Positions 54,101-59,490 of a DNA stretch of 64,000 bases are shown piece after piece (position 1 is the stretch's first letter; the number at the start of each line of letters is the position of its first letter). The position numbers and the translations under genes were made by a program. The notes under the pieces were generated by a model. That model was not told where the DNA came from. It was given only the letters and a program-made list of their open reading frames with translations, and ran no database searches. Origin of the DNA: Pedobacter caeni (GTDB lineage Bacteria; Bacteroidota; Bacteroidia; Sphingobacteriales; Sphingobacteriaceae); contig NZ_FQUQ01000006.1 of NCBI RefSeq assembly GCF_900129215.1, positions 375,032 through 439,031 on the forward strand, in the 5' to 3' direction.

Positions 54101-56256
54101 CTGCTCACGATGCCACCACCTGTTGCAGTCATATTGGTAATCGCCGTTATGGCCTGTGTGCTCACCGAAGGCAATCCTGGAATCAGGCTGAACGTAACAT
54201 CCTCTCCATAAACCGTACCGACCACATTGGTTGCATAAGCCCTCATATGGTATACCACATCCGGCAACAAGCCACTGAGTGTGGTGGTATAAATTCCCAT
54301 TCCGCTTCCGTTGGAACTGACCGCCCCATTTCCTATAGATGGATTTGCTTCGGTGCCCCAACAGATTCCTCTCGAAGTAACTGTTGCGCCTCCGTCCCGA
54401 AGCACCTGTCCGCCTGCTTTTGCAGTATTATTAAAGAATGAGCCTGCGGATAGCGTCCGCACCTGTGGATACCCTGCGGTACTGAACACCTCCTGGTTTC
54501 CATAGGATATTCCGACATCATTTACCGCGTAGGCCCTTACATAATAGGTAGTTCCGGGAACAAGATCTTTCAGGACTAGCCCAAAATGACCGATTCCATC
54601 TCCGGAAATGACCTGTTCTGTTTTTGTAGGAAGGTCCATTGTAGGATTTTCAGCTGTGCTCCAGCAAATCCCCCGGACGCTGATCAATGAACCGCCGTTA
54701 TGGATGATTTGTCCGCCACCGATGGCAGAAATCCCTGTGACATTGGTCACTTTTGCCGTGGTCATCCTTGCCAGTGAATTTGTTGTAAAGCTCGTTTCAC
54801 TGGTATATGAGGTACCTGCGCTATTGGTCGCATATCCTTTGGCATAATAAGTTGTTCCGGGGAAAAGATCGGTCAGGTTTCCGATAAAGACACCAACATC
54901 TGTTGGATTTACCGTTGCCGATGTGCCATGAATCCAGTTGCTCCGGTCGGTGCTCCAGGCAAAACCCCTGGCGGTCACGATGGCACCACCATTGTTCAGA
55001 ATATTGACCCTACCCTTTGCCGAATTATTGGTCACATCGGTGACGCTGACCGTTGCAGAACTCAGTACCGGAGGTACTGCCGGAAGAGTGGTAAATTGTA
55101 ATAAATTGCCATAGGCAGTACCCTGACTGTTTACCGCATAAGCCCTTACATAATATGTGGTATTTCCCAGCAAGCCCACCACCGAACTCGGGAAAAGACC
55201 TACACCATCACCATCGTTGGTAATGACCGCATCCTTATCCAATAGCGGATCTCCTTTCACGCTCCAGCGGATGCCGCGGGCAGAAACAGGGCTTCCCCCA
55301 TCATCGGTAATGTCTCCGCCACTCAAAGCAGTGATACTGGTAATGTCTGATATCGGAAGTGTAATGATGGTTGGAAGATCAAAGACCGTTTTAAAAATCA
55401 GGTCTTCCCCATACACAGTCCCTTCTGTATTGGTTGCATAGGCGCGGACGTGGTAAATGGTATTTGGCATCAGGTCTTTCAGGATGCCCGTAAAAGCACC
55501 CAAACCATCACCAGTTGGCGCTGTACCTGTTTTGGTAGACAAGGAAATATCCGGATTGGCATTCGTACTCCAACATAAACCCACCATGGTAATTCCAGAG
55601 CCGCCATTGCTGATCACATTTCCATTTCCAATTGCTGTACTCCCCTTAATATCTGTTACTGCAAGGGTAAGCACCTCAGCACCACACCTTAGATCCTGCC
55701 ATACCGCACCATCGTAATACCGGATTAATCCCGACAAAGAACTGATGTAAAAAGCGCCTTTATTTGCTCCTGAGGGATCTGAATTCAATACCGGAAGCTT
55801 AAAAGCTTTAGCATCCTTTCCTGCTGTAAACCCCTTATTTTCTGAAAAATTACTTTTTTGAAGGTCTTTAATCTTTACCCATCCACTGCCATCATAGATC
55901 ATGGTAGACTTGTTCGTGGAAGAGTAATAAAGCGTACCTGCCTGTTTAGATTGTTCCGGATGACTGCCCAGAACCGGCAGATAAGAAATCCCCTCCTTCA
56001 CCATAAAATAATCCTCTGCACTTACTGTCCCGCTGGTATTTGTACATAAGTTTTCCCAGGAAATCCCTGTATAGATCAGTGGTTTTCCGGCAACAGTGCT
56101 ATAAATGAGCATTCCTGTTTTTGGGTTACTGATGGTGGTATGGTCCAGCACTGCCAGTTGAGGCACACCGTTTAACACACTAAAATAGCGTTGCCCGGAA
56201 ACGGAATTCCCAATGAACAGTAAGCATAAAAAAGCAGAGTAAAGGAGACTTTTCAA
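42193..56256 (-). CDS. Giant surface protein: 30 FN3-like repeats and 7 FISUMP domains
   Basis: 4687 residues. The start is TTG at 56256: no ATG is available before the signal peptide (SLLYSAFLCLLFIGNSVSGQ). Residues about 23-190 hold three small modules ending in (L)IY/YYDG..W, as in tail-fibre proteins. About 195-2590 is 23 tandem fibronectin-III-like repeats (GGxISxxGG, RGxCWST, TYYVRAYATNxxGTxYG). After that, seven FN3-FISUMP units of about 314 residues follow, alternating FNRAQGYEF and FNQVQGYQHDG types; each FISUMP unit has four Cys (FKICN, RCWI, DPC, RCIRD). The end is a FISUMP domain (PLRCLKN), with no recognised T9SS sorting domain. Last gene of a long operon behind PorP/SprF. Probably an adhesin or surface fibre. 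Confidence 0.92.
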   Translation of the reverse strand: MKSLLYSAFLCLLFIGNSVSGQRYFSVLNGVPQLAVLDHTTISNPKTGMLIYSTVAGKPLIYTGISWENLCTNTSGTVSAEDYFMVKEGISYLPVLGSHPEQSKQAGTLYYSSTNKSTMIYDGSGWVKIKDLQKSNFSENKGFTAGKDAKAFKLPVLNSDPSGANKGAFYISSLSGLIRYYDGAVWQDLRCGAEVLTLAVTDIKGSTAIGNGNVISNGGSGITMVGLCWSTNANPDISLSTKTGTAPTGDGLGAFTGILKDLMPNTIYHVRAYATNTEGTVYGEDLIFKTVFDLPTIITLPISDITSITALSGGDITDDGGSPVSARGIRWSVKGDPLLDKDAVITNDGDGVGLFPSSVVGLLGNTTYYVRAYAVNSQGTAYGNLLQFTTLPAVPPVLSSATVSVTDVTNNSAKGRVNILNNGGAIVTARGFAWSTDRSNWIHGTSATVNPTDVGVFIGNLTDLFPGTTYYAKGYATNSAGTSYTSETSFTTNSLARMTTAKVTNVTGISAIGGGQIIHNGGSLISVRGICWSTAENPTMDLPTKTEQVISGDGIGHFGLVLKDLVPGTTYYVRAYAVNDVGISYGNQEVFSTAGYPQVRTLSAGSFFNNTAKAGGQVLRDGGATVTSRGICWGTEANPSIGNGAVSSNGSGMGIYTTTLSGLLPDVVYHMRAYATNVVGTVYGEDVTFSLIPGLPSVSTQAITAITNMTATGGGIVSSNGIADITSRGIHWSITGDPADDPSAGMTNDGPGTGNFQSFMKNLLGNTTYYVRAYATNRFGTAYGDLIEFNTRAPQPPVLASSSLSIYNITDTKATGDVSMLNNGGAKILSKGIAYSIDRISYLNAESATINPADIGNFRTELTGLIPGTVYCAKGYATNSEGTAFTVETSFITPLNISLTTKPVTLVTSSTAESGGIILNTGSSGVTHRGICWSTSPNPTTSDFISSSGTSAENFTVRMTGLSGSTKYYVRAYAGNNSVTTYGNTESFITAPPGLATVSTLSVDQIGGVTASASGEISDEGGSPVNARGICWNTSPDPTITNGAKESGSGKGLFSAPLTGLTPLTKYYVRAYAVNEVGVVYGNELIFTTATTATLTTLPATAITANTASSGGNITSDGGTAVTASGICWSTAGLPTIEDPHTSSGPGIGNFIHSLKDLFGSTTYYIRAYAINSAGVVYGQVESFTTAPPVLAKLITTAPYSGAKGVTGISGGSIQHNGGAVITDRGLVWSTNSGFDPEAASTRKITEQGSGSFAMTMPDLLPGTTYYVRAFATNSVGISYANEERFNTFNLPLVSTSPIQPATITSTEAIAGGNISDNGGTEVTSNGLCWSTSTNPVLTDEHTSNATGMGSFANRIGELLGSTRYYVRAYATNAVGTAYGEVESFTTLPPVLATLITTDAEATSTTTAKSGGTILTHGGAVVTTRGVYWSTQPDFNPDTITLNKTAETGYFTGSFTAQLKGLTQHTTYYVRAYVVNSVGIAYGNTVSFITPQLPTLTTAFSKATGSTSGLSGGDISDEGGSNVYSRGVVWSLDRNFNPDTVTINRTTNGNRGGAFASILKNLKANSTYYVQAYARNVAGTSYGNLLNFITDPPVLATLTTRGISGLGGTTAWSGGDISDNGGDVVSTRGLVWSTQPGFRPDTLVGNKTIISGSGNGGFNSNMTGLLPGTTYYVRAYAINTVGVAYGNEQHFTTLIIPSLTTNPVAVSSSGITATGGGTLLSNGGTTITNQGLVWSTRPNPALGSPQQTANDSWTGNTFRSVLTRLEPVTLYYVRAYAQNSQGTAYGNEQTFTTPAILPSLTTTYITPSSKSSATTGGNISKDGGAAITARGVVWSLDRNFNPEAETLKRTSNGTGTGIFTSEVTNLNLSMAYYVRAYATNSVGTAYGNQVTVTLFPTAPILTTTEVTDLTGYAAKSGGIITSDGGADITLKGLCWSTRTNPTIKDSRTNLGVGLDPFTGSMTGLAPNTLYYVRAYAQNKIGVAYGVEHSFLTNAFPTLTVTATVTNILATTATSGGDITDDGRTAILSRGITWNTTGNPTIALGTKTIDNTTTGIGQFVANLKGLADKTTYYVRAYATNAVGTTYGSEVAFTTLEVMLPTIFTSPVKELTANSVLAGGDITDDGGMPVTNRGICWSLNPNPVIVAGSYLNHATAGTGNFQIPITGLLPGTRYYVRAYAINSKGTAFGAEQSFVTLAIPPAVTMVTLSNPTMTGTDGSASVTKNGGDEVTDRGFYWSKFSKTPVFPLAADSVISVGTTAPFTMSINNLTQGTRYYFWAYATNAAGTGFSPAPASLTTPTLPTVTTNKPTGILSNSAVSGGFVGSDGGLPVTARGLCWSTETNPTTAVPTKSVDGAGLSGFVTNIKGLANGTKYYIRAYATNSLGTSYGNLDSLTTLDLPTLTTTPATSILTSSAVTGGEITSDGGTTVYARGICWSTVKDPTILLTTKTSNGQGTGVFTSNMTGLVIATKYYFRAYATNSVGTAYGALDSLNTPAIPPTVGNVKISNMTDVAADGSAEVTSDGKAEITERGLVWSTKNPVPTINDQKVKDATAGLGIFTLSMKDLIEGPTYYVRAYATNSAGTGYSPEVMSFKICLPFNIIHKAGLNGAPVDKTITYKTVATNISGAARCWIAQNLGADQQAVSVSDASPAAAGWYFQFNRAQGYEFTDARNPATNAWTPWKTDISENSDWAAATDPCNLLLGGGWRIPTGTEWTAADGAPQNWNKDVDAYNSELKLHNAGYLSQGAGLLLDTRGKAGSYWARNQYTSSNYTFGMTFMMGPNTSSVINGATGNSYKALGMPLRCIRDTVVLTKAIVSNVNVPVSEMKVSSAEGLATVVSDGGTTVTARGLVWSTTNTTPTLADGVIAAGQGVGNFKSTLSSLSEGPTYYVRAYATNKGGTAYSTEVSSFKICNPFTVVHVAGLNGAPVSKTVTYGTVSSNISGAARCWITQNLGADGQAKNGTDKGNDVSGWYWQFNQVQGYQHDGTTRTPSNAWTPWISQISEYLGWLPAKDPCMLLLGSGWRLPTIAEWAAAEAPPQNWETPADTYNSALKIHAAGYISNSSVTAPLAGRGTQGYYWSSTMGPSPTIAKGLYNNMSVTVGDLDKASALAVRCIRDEITETLPSVSNVEVPVSGMTAATASGTAGVGIEGSAPVTERGLVWSDTETVPTIADHKVMDNGKGMGTFTGILNGLIEGPTYYVRAYAVSAVGTVYSPQVSSFKICNSFTMIHKAGLNGAPVDKTVTYKTVSTSISGAPRCWITQNLGAEQEAISVADASPAAAGWYFQFNRAQGYEFKEARVPAANAWTPWKVEIAENIDWTAANDPCNLLLGGGWRIPTATEWTTADAAPQFWAKDAEAYNSVLKLHNAGYLSQATGLLADTRGKAGTYWTSNQYPGSGYSFGTTFLMGATASSVVTGPTGNTYKALAMPLRCIRDAVVLTKPILNNASIPVPAMKETTAEVLATVVSDGGSTVTARGLVWSTSNLVPTLDDHVLTNGLDTGSFKITMTGLEEGPTYYVRAYATNKGGTAYSAEVSSFKICNPFTVVHKAGLNGAAVSKTVTYTTVSSNISGAARCWIAQNLGADRQATSATDASTEAAGWNWQFNQVQGYQHDGTTRTPSNAWTSWIMQINESIGWLPAKDPCMLLLGSGWRLPTAAEWTMADAPPQNWMTQADTYNSALKLHGSGYIGNTTAAAPLIGRGVSGYYWSSTMGPHPTQGKGLFNNGSVTVGDLDKSFAQAIRCIRDEIIETLPSVSNVEVPVSGMTATTASGTVTVAPEGTAPVTERGLVWSSTEKIPTIADNKVMDKGKGMGEFTGVLNGLTEGPTYYVRAYAISAVGTVYSPQVSSFKICNPFTMIHKAGLNGAPVDKTITYKTVSSSISGAPRCWITQNLGAEQEATSVSDNSAAAAGWYFQFNRAQGYEFKEARVPAANAWTPWKVEITENIDWTAANDPCNLLLGGGWRIPTATEWTTTDAAPQFWAKDADAYNSVLKLHNAGYLSQATGLLADTRGKTGTYWTSNQFAGSGYSFGTTFLMGAAASSVVTGPTGNTYKALAMPLRCIRDAVVLTKPILNNASIPVPAMKETTAEVLATVASGGGSTVTARGLVWSTGNSVPTLDDHVLSNGLDTGSFKITMTGLEEGPTYYVRAYATNSSGTAYSPEVSSFKICNPFTVIHKAGLNGAPVSKTVTYTTVSSNISGAARCWIAQNLGADRQATSATDASTEAAGWNWQFNQVQGYQHDGTTRTPSNAWTSWIMQINESIGWLPAKDPCMLLLGSGWRLPTAAEWTMADAPPQNWMTQTDTYNSALKLHGSGYIGNTTAAAPLIGRGVSGYYWSSTMGPHPTQGKGLFNNGSVTVGDLDKAFAQAVRCIRDEIIETLPSVSNVEVPVSGMTATSAAGTATVAPAGTAPVTERGLVWSSTETIPTIAHNKVMDSGKGVGEFTGTLAGLTEGPTYYVRAYAISAVGTVYSQQVSSFKICNPFTIVHKAGVNGAPVDKTVTYKTVSSSISGAPRCWITQNLGAEQQAISASDNSVAAAGWYFQFNRAQGYEFAASRIPSTPAWKVDIPENQDWIVANDPCNLLLGSGWRIPTATEWTTADAAPQFWAKDADAYNSVLKLHNAGYLAQTNGLLADTRGKAGSYWTSNQFPGSGYSFGTTFLMGPAASSVITGATGNTYKALGMPLRCLKN
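42200..48480 (-). repeat. 1884-bp higher-order repeat in the giant gene
   Basis: The FN3-FISUMP type A plus type B pair recurs at exactly 1884 bp (628 residues): the TTCC of the QHDGTT region lies at 43533, 45417 and 47301. The first two copies (about 43200-44700 and 45090-46580) are nearly identical over long stretches, with isolated single-base differences, while the third (near 46980-48460) is clearly diverged. About 3.5 units are present, ending in an incomplete type A. Confidence 0.85.
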
Positions 56257-56297
56257 TATGGTGCGCGATTGGTGATCGTTAATTTATAAGGGTAATT

Positions 56298-57206
56298 TTA
56301 TTTTTGAGGATTGAACAGATTGATCTTGAGGTTGAGCTCAAAATCAGCTCCTGTGTTCTGCCGCTCTCCTGCAAACTGACTCGTGTAAAGGCCTTGAATA
56401 AAAAACTTATCATAACTCAGTCCAATGCCAAAAGTGCTGCTCTTATCACTATGGTACATACCCATAAAAGAGAGGATGTTGTTCTCCAACTTAAGGTTAG
56501 TGCCCAGGTCCCAGATATTATCAATGTCTTTTGCTCCCCTGAAACTGATCTTAGGCTCTATAGAAACCACATCCAGCGCTGTTCCTATTTTGTAGGAAAC
56601 GGCAGCAAAATAGGTAGATCCATCCACCATATTCTGATCGTCCTTTTGCAGGAATTTCTTTAAGTTGGGTAAGGCGGCCTGCAGGGTAAACCTCTGATCT
56701 GTGTAGGCAATCCCGAAATCCCCGTCTACAAAGCCCTTACGCTGGTTAAAACGTTCTGCTGGCAGATCATCGGGGGCAGCAATAATCTTATTGTTATCCA
56801 GACGTTCTTTCATTATTCCCAGGGAAATCCCGAAATGTAAACTTCTGCTGTCTCCGTTCAGTGGTAAGTGATAAGCATAAGTTCCCATCACCCGCGTTCT
56901 TCCGATGAGTCCTGCTTTATCGTTATACACAGACACCCCCAGGCCCACTTTACCGTACTGATAATCGGCGGTTGCCGCCATCGTTACCGGCGAACCCGGA
57001 ATGGACCGCCATTGATTGCGGTAGCCAATATTGACATTCAAACCCTGGCTGATCCCGGCAAATGCTGGATTTGTTAAATATTGGTTTTCATAATACTGAT
57101 TCCCCATTGGCCTGATCTGCGCTTTTAAGGAAACCACATTTGTAAGCAAACCTGTTGTCAGAAAGCCGATCATCAAAATCTTCCGTCCCATTAATTTCAT
57201 CATCAT
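56298..57206 (-). CDS. PorP/SprF-family T9SS outer-membrane protein
   Basis: 302 residues with a signal peptide. The N-terminus of the mature protein (QYYENQYLTNPAFAGISQGLNVNIGYRNQWRSIPGSP) is diagnostic for PorP/SprF proteins, beta-barrels that escort type B type IX secretion substrates such as SprB. It lies between a gene with a type B sorting domain (11 bp away) and the giant repeat gene (41 bp), suggesting it serves one or both. Confidence 0.94.
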   Translation of the reverse strand: MMMKLMGRKILMIGFLTTGLLTNVVSLKAQIRPMGNQYYENQYLTNPAFAGISQGLNVNIGYRNQWRSIPGSPVTMAATADYQYGKVGLGVSVYNDKAGLIGRTRVMGTYAYHLPLNGDSRSLHFGISLGIMKERLDNNKIIAAPDDLPAERFNQRKGFVDGDFGIAYTDQRFTLQAALPNLKKFLQKDDQNMVDGSTYFAAVSYKIGTALDVVSIEPKISFRGAKDIDNIWDLGTNLKLENNILSFMGMYHSDKSSTFGIGLSYDKFFIQGLYTSQFAGERQNTGADFELNLKINLFNPQK

Positions 57207-57216
57207 TAATCTTTGA

Positions 57217-57975
57217 TTATTTTTCTTTTACTATGGAGATAAACCCTGTTTTTCTCGATTTCCCTGAGTCGATGGTCAGGATGTAATAATAGGTATCTTC
57301 CTTTAGCGGGTTTCCGTTGAACATGCCATCCCAGGAATTGTCGTACCCAAACATGCTGAAGACCACCCTTCCTTCCCTATCGAAAATTTTCAGTTCATTG
57401 TTCGGATACAGGTTGATATTTTTAACGATCCAGGTGTCATTGACCCCATCGCCATTCGGGGTGATCATGTTATTGGCTACCAGATCCACGTAAGGGGTAA
57501 TCTCCGAACCTTCTGTACTCACTGCTGTCAGATCGGAAAAAGTGATCGTCTTGGAGAACAGCTGACCAACAAAGCGCTCTTCCGGATTCACTACACTTTC
57601 CTTTACCAGCGTAAAATCCTTAGCCGTTGCCCCAGACATTTTTGAATAGGTGAGCACTAAATTTTTAGCCTCATTTCCATTCAGTTCAATATCTTCATAA
57701 CTCATCGCCAGCTCTCCCTGGAACACCGCCGGTCTGCTGAACCGGTACATGCGTTGGATGCTGTTGAACTTGGGAAAAATCACTACTGAAAGCTGTCTGT
57801 TCAGGCTCAGGTTATTCAACACCCAGTTATTGGCAGGTACAAGTGTTAACCCTTCTGAACTGAAAACTGTTCCGCTCTGAATGAAAAGACCTTCGGAGTT
57901 GATCCTTAACTGCGCCTGCAGGCTCGTGCTGCCAAACAGCAAAAGGCCAAAGGAAAGTGATGCGATTAGTTTCAT
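57217..57975 (-). CDS. Short protein with type B T9SS C-terminal sorting domain
   Basis: 252 residues, signal peptide MKLIASLSFGLLLFGSTSLQA. The last about 85 residues (NNMITPNGDGVNDTWIVKNINLYP, IFDREGRVVF, YDNSWDGMFNG, KEDTYYYILT, GFISIV) are the gliding-motility-associated C-terminal domain. The upstream region (INSEGLFIQSGTVFSSEGLTLVP) has no known domain. Secreted by T9SS, probably with the PorP/SprF partner 11 bp downstream. An 81-bp gap separates it from the thioredoxin-like gene. Confidence 0.9.
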   Translation of the reverse strand: MKLIASLSFGLLLFGSTSLQAQLRINSEGLFIQSGTVFSSEGLTLVPANNWVLNNLSLNRQLSVVIFPKFNSIQRMYRFSRPAVFQGELAMSYEDIELNGNEAKNLVLTYSKMSGATAKDFTLVKESVVNPEERFVGQLFSKTITFSDLTAVSTEGSEITPYVDLVANNMITPNGDGVNDTWIVKNINLYPNNELKIFDREGRVVFSMFGYDNSWDGMFNGNPLKEDTYYYILTIDSGKSRKTGFISIVKEK

Positions 57976-58056
57976 TAGTATTTATTGTTTTATTCGCTTT
58001 TTTATTGACTCGTTAGTCCTTTTTTTGAATCCGGTAAGTTCTCCTGATTCAGCTCC

Positions 58057-59490
58057 TTATTTCATGGATGATTCCAGCTGGGCAACTGTTTCCGGCATCG
58101 CTACGATCTTATTGCTTTTGGCATCTACCAAAACCATTGTTGGTGTAGAAAGCACGAAATAAGCCGCAGCCTCCGGACTTCTGATGCCCTGATCTGCTCT
58201 CTTATGTTTGAACGCCGGAAGCTTCAGTTTTGCCTTTTCCCATGCCGGGATTTCCGTTTCTGTCTCATCCAGACTAATGGCAAAAACATCCGTCATTTCC
58301 GATCTTGAAGATTGCTGATACCAGGGATGTAACTGCTCCATCAGCTCCTTGCAATGCTGGCAGTCGGCAGACCAGAACAACACCAGCTTATATTTAGCCT
58401 CTGTCTTAAACTCATGAAAGGGTACCGTTTTTCCCGAGCCGAGTTTCCATTTAAAATCCGGAGCTATCGTCCCCACTACCAGGGTTTCCATCCCTTTCAA
58501 CCTTTGCTCAATTGCTTTTCTTTTTACCGTCAGACAAAGCGGATCATTCAGGTATGGCTCCAGCATTTTGATTCCGGCAGTCATATTGAAACTCTCAAAT
58601 CCGTTATAGAAATAGTCCACCATCCAGCCATATACCTGCGGATGACCAAGCTTTGCTTTTTCTATCGCCCGTTTTCCGGCAAGCGTAAACAAAGAATCCC
58701 GAAGGGCAATGGTAGTAGACATGGCTCCATAAATATTTACGTACTTATTCATCCATTCCTTGATTTCTGTAGTCCTGATGATCGCTGGATTTTTAAAGTC
58801 CATGCCATCAAAATAATGAGCGATGACACTGTTCATCCGCTCTGCTTCCGTTCCCTTCCAAACGATGGGAGAAATGTGCTGAAAGACAAAACCATTACTT
58901 ACAAAAAACCGTTGATGGGCATTTACCTGTTCAGTAACCCATTTATTGTATTGTTGTCTTCTGCTTTCGTATTCTTCTGTTCCTAAACTGAAAAACTTAG
59001 ACACAGGCTGGTCGTAGTTCATCAGGAAATTCTGTAGCAGGCCCAGTTGCTCCCTCTTCTTAAAATTCTCTGCCGAGAAACGGGAAAACAAGGTATTTTC
59101 AGTTTCTTCTTTTTGAAAATAAGTGCTGTCCGGGTTGCCCAAAGCTTTCGGTTTTGCCCAAAGTTCCAGGTGCTGTTTGTTCACAAAAATCCGCTTTTCA
59201 GAAGGATAAGGATTGCTGTCTTTTTTTTCCTGATAATCAAACCGGAGTACAAACTCTCCCGGCAACTCCGCCGCAGGAATATTCAACACTGCGGTTTCCC
59301 CATTATTTATTCCCGGATTTTCTACAATCGTTTTAATGGAAGCTCCGGAGAGAGAAAGCACAGAAATTTTACTTTTTGCGACTCCTGAAAGATGTATTTT
59401 CAAACTGACATCCTGTGCCTGTGTCGTGAAATTCAGGAATCCAAGAATGGCATTGGTCAGTAGTATATTTTTTATTGGCTGAAGCATCAT
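58057..59490 (-). CDS. TlpA-like thioredoxin-domain protein
   Basis: 477 residues, signal peptide, an all-beta N-terminal part (about 25-110), a long helical middle and a C-terminal thioredoxin-like domain (LVLFWSADCQHCKELMEQLHPW) with Cys377-Gln-His-Cys380. ATG overlaps the stop of the tail-fibre-like gene (ATGA). Such periplasmic proteins transfer electrons or reduce disulfides. Its place in an operon with a Cys-rich FISUMP protein suggests it helps fold that product, which is inference. Confidence 0.87.
   Translation of the reverse strand: MMLQPIKNILLTNAILGFLNFTTQAQDVSLKIHLSGVAKSKISVLSLSGASIKTIVENPGINNGETAVLNIPAAELPGEFVLRFDYQEKKDSNPYPSEKRIFVNKQHLELWAKPKALGNPDSTYFQKEETENTLFSRFSAENFKKREQLGLLQNFLMNYDQPVSKFFSLGTEEYESRRQQYNKWVTEQVNAHQRFFVSNGFVFQHISPIVWKGTEAERMNSVIAHYFDGMDFKNPAIIRTTEIKEWMNKYVNIYGAMSTTIALRDSLFTLAGKRAIEKAKLGHPQVYGWMVDYFYNGFESFNMTAGIKMLEPYLNDPLCLTVKRKAIEQRLKGMETLVVGTIAPDFKWKLGSGKTVPFHEFKTEAKYKLVLFWSADCQHCKELMEQLHPWYQQSSRSEMTDVFAISLDETETEIPAWEKAKLKLPAFKHKRADQGIRSPEAAAYFVLSTPTMVLVDAKSNKIVAMPETVAQLESSMK

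Noticed and set aside
42193..56256. Many plus-strand reading frames of 60-180 codons opposite the giant gene
   Set aside because: They recur with the repeat period and mirror the conserved repeats of the minus strand; no domains or starts of their own.
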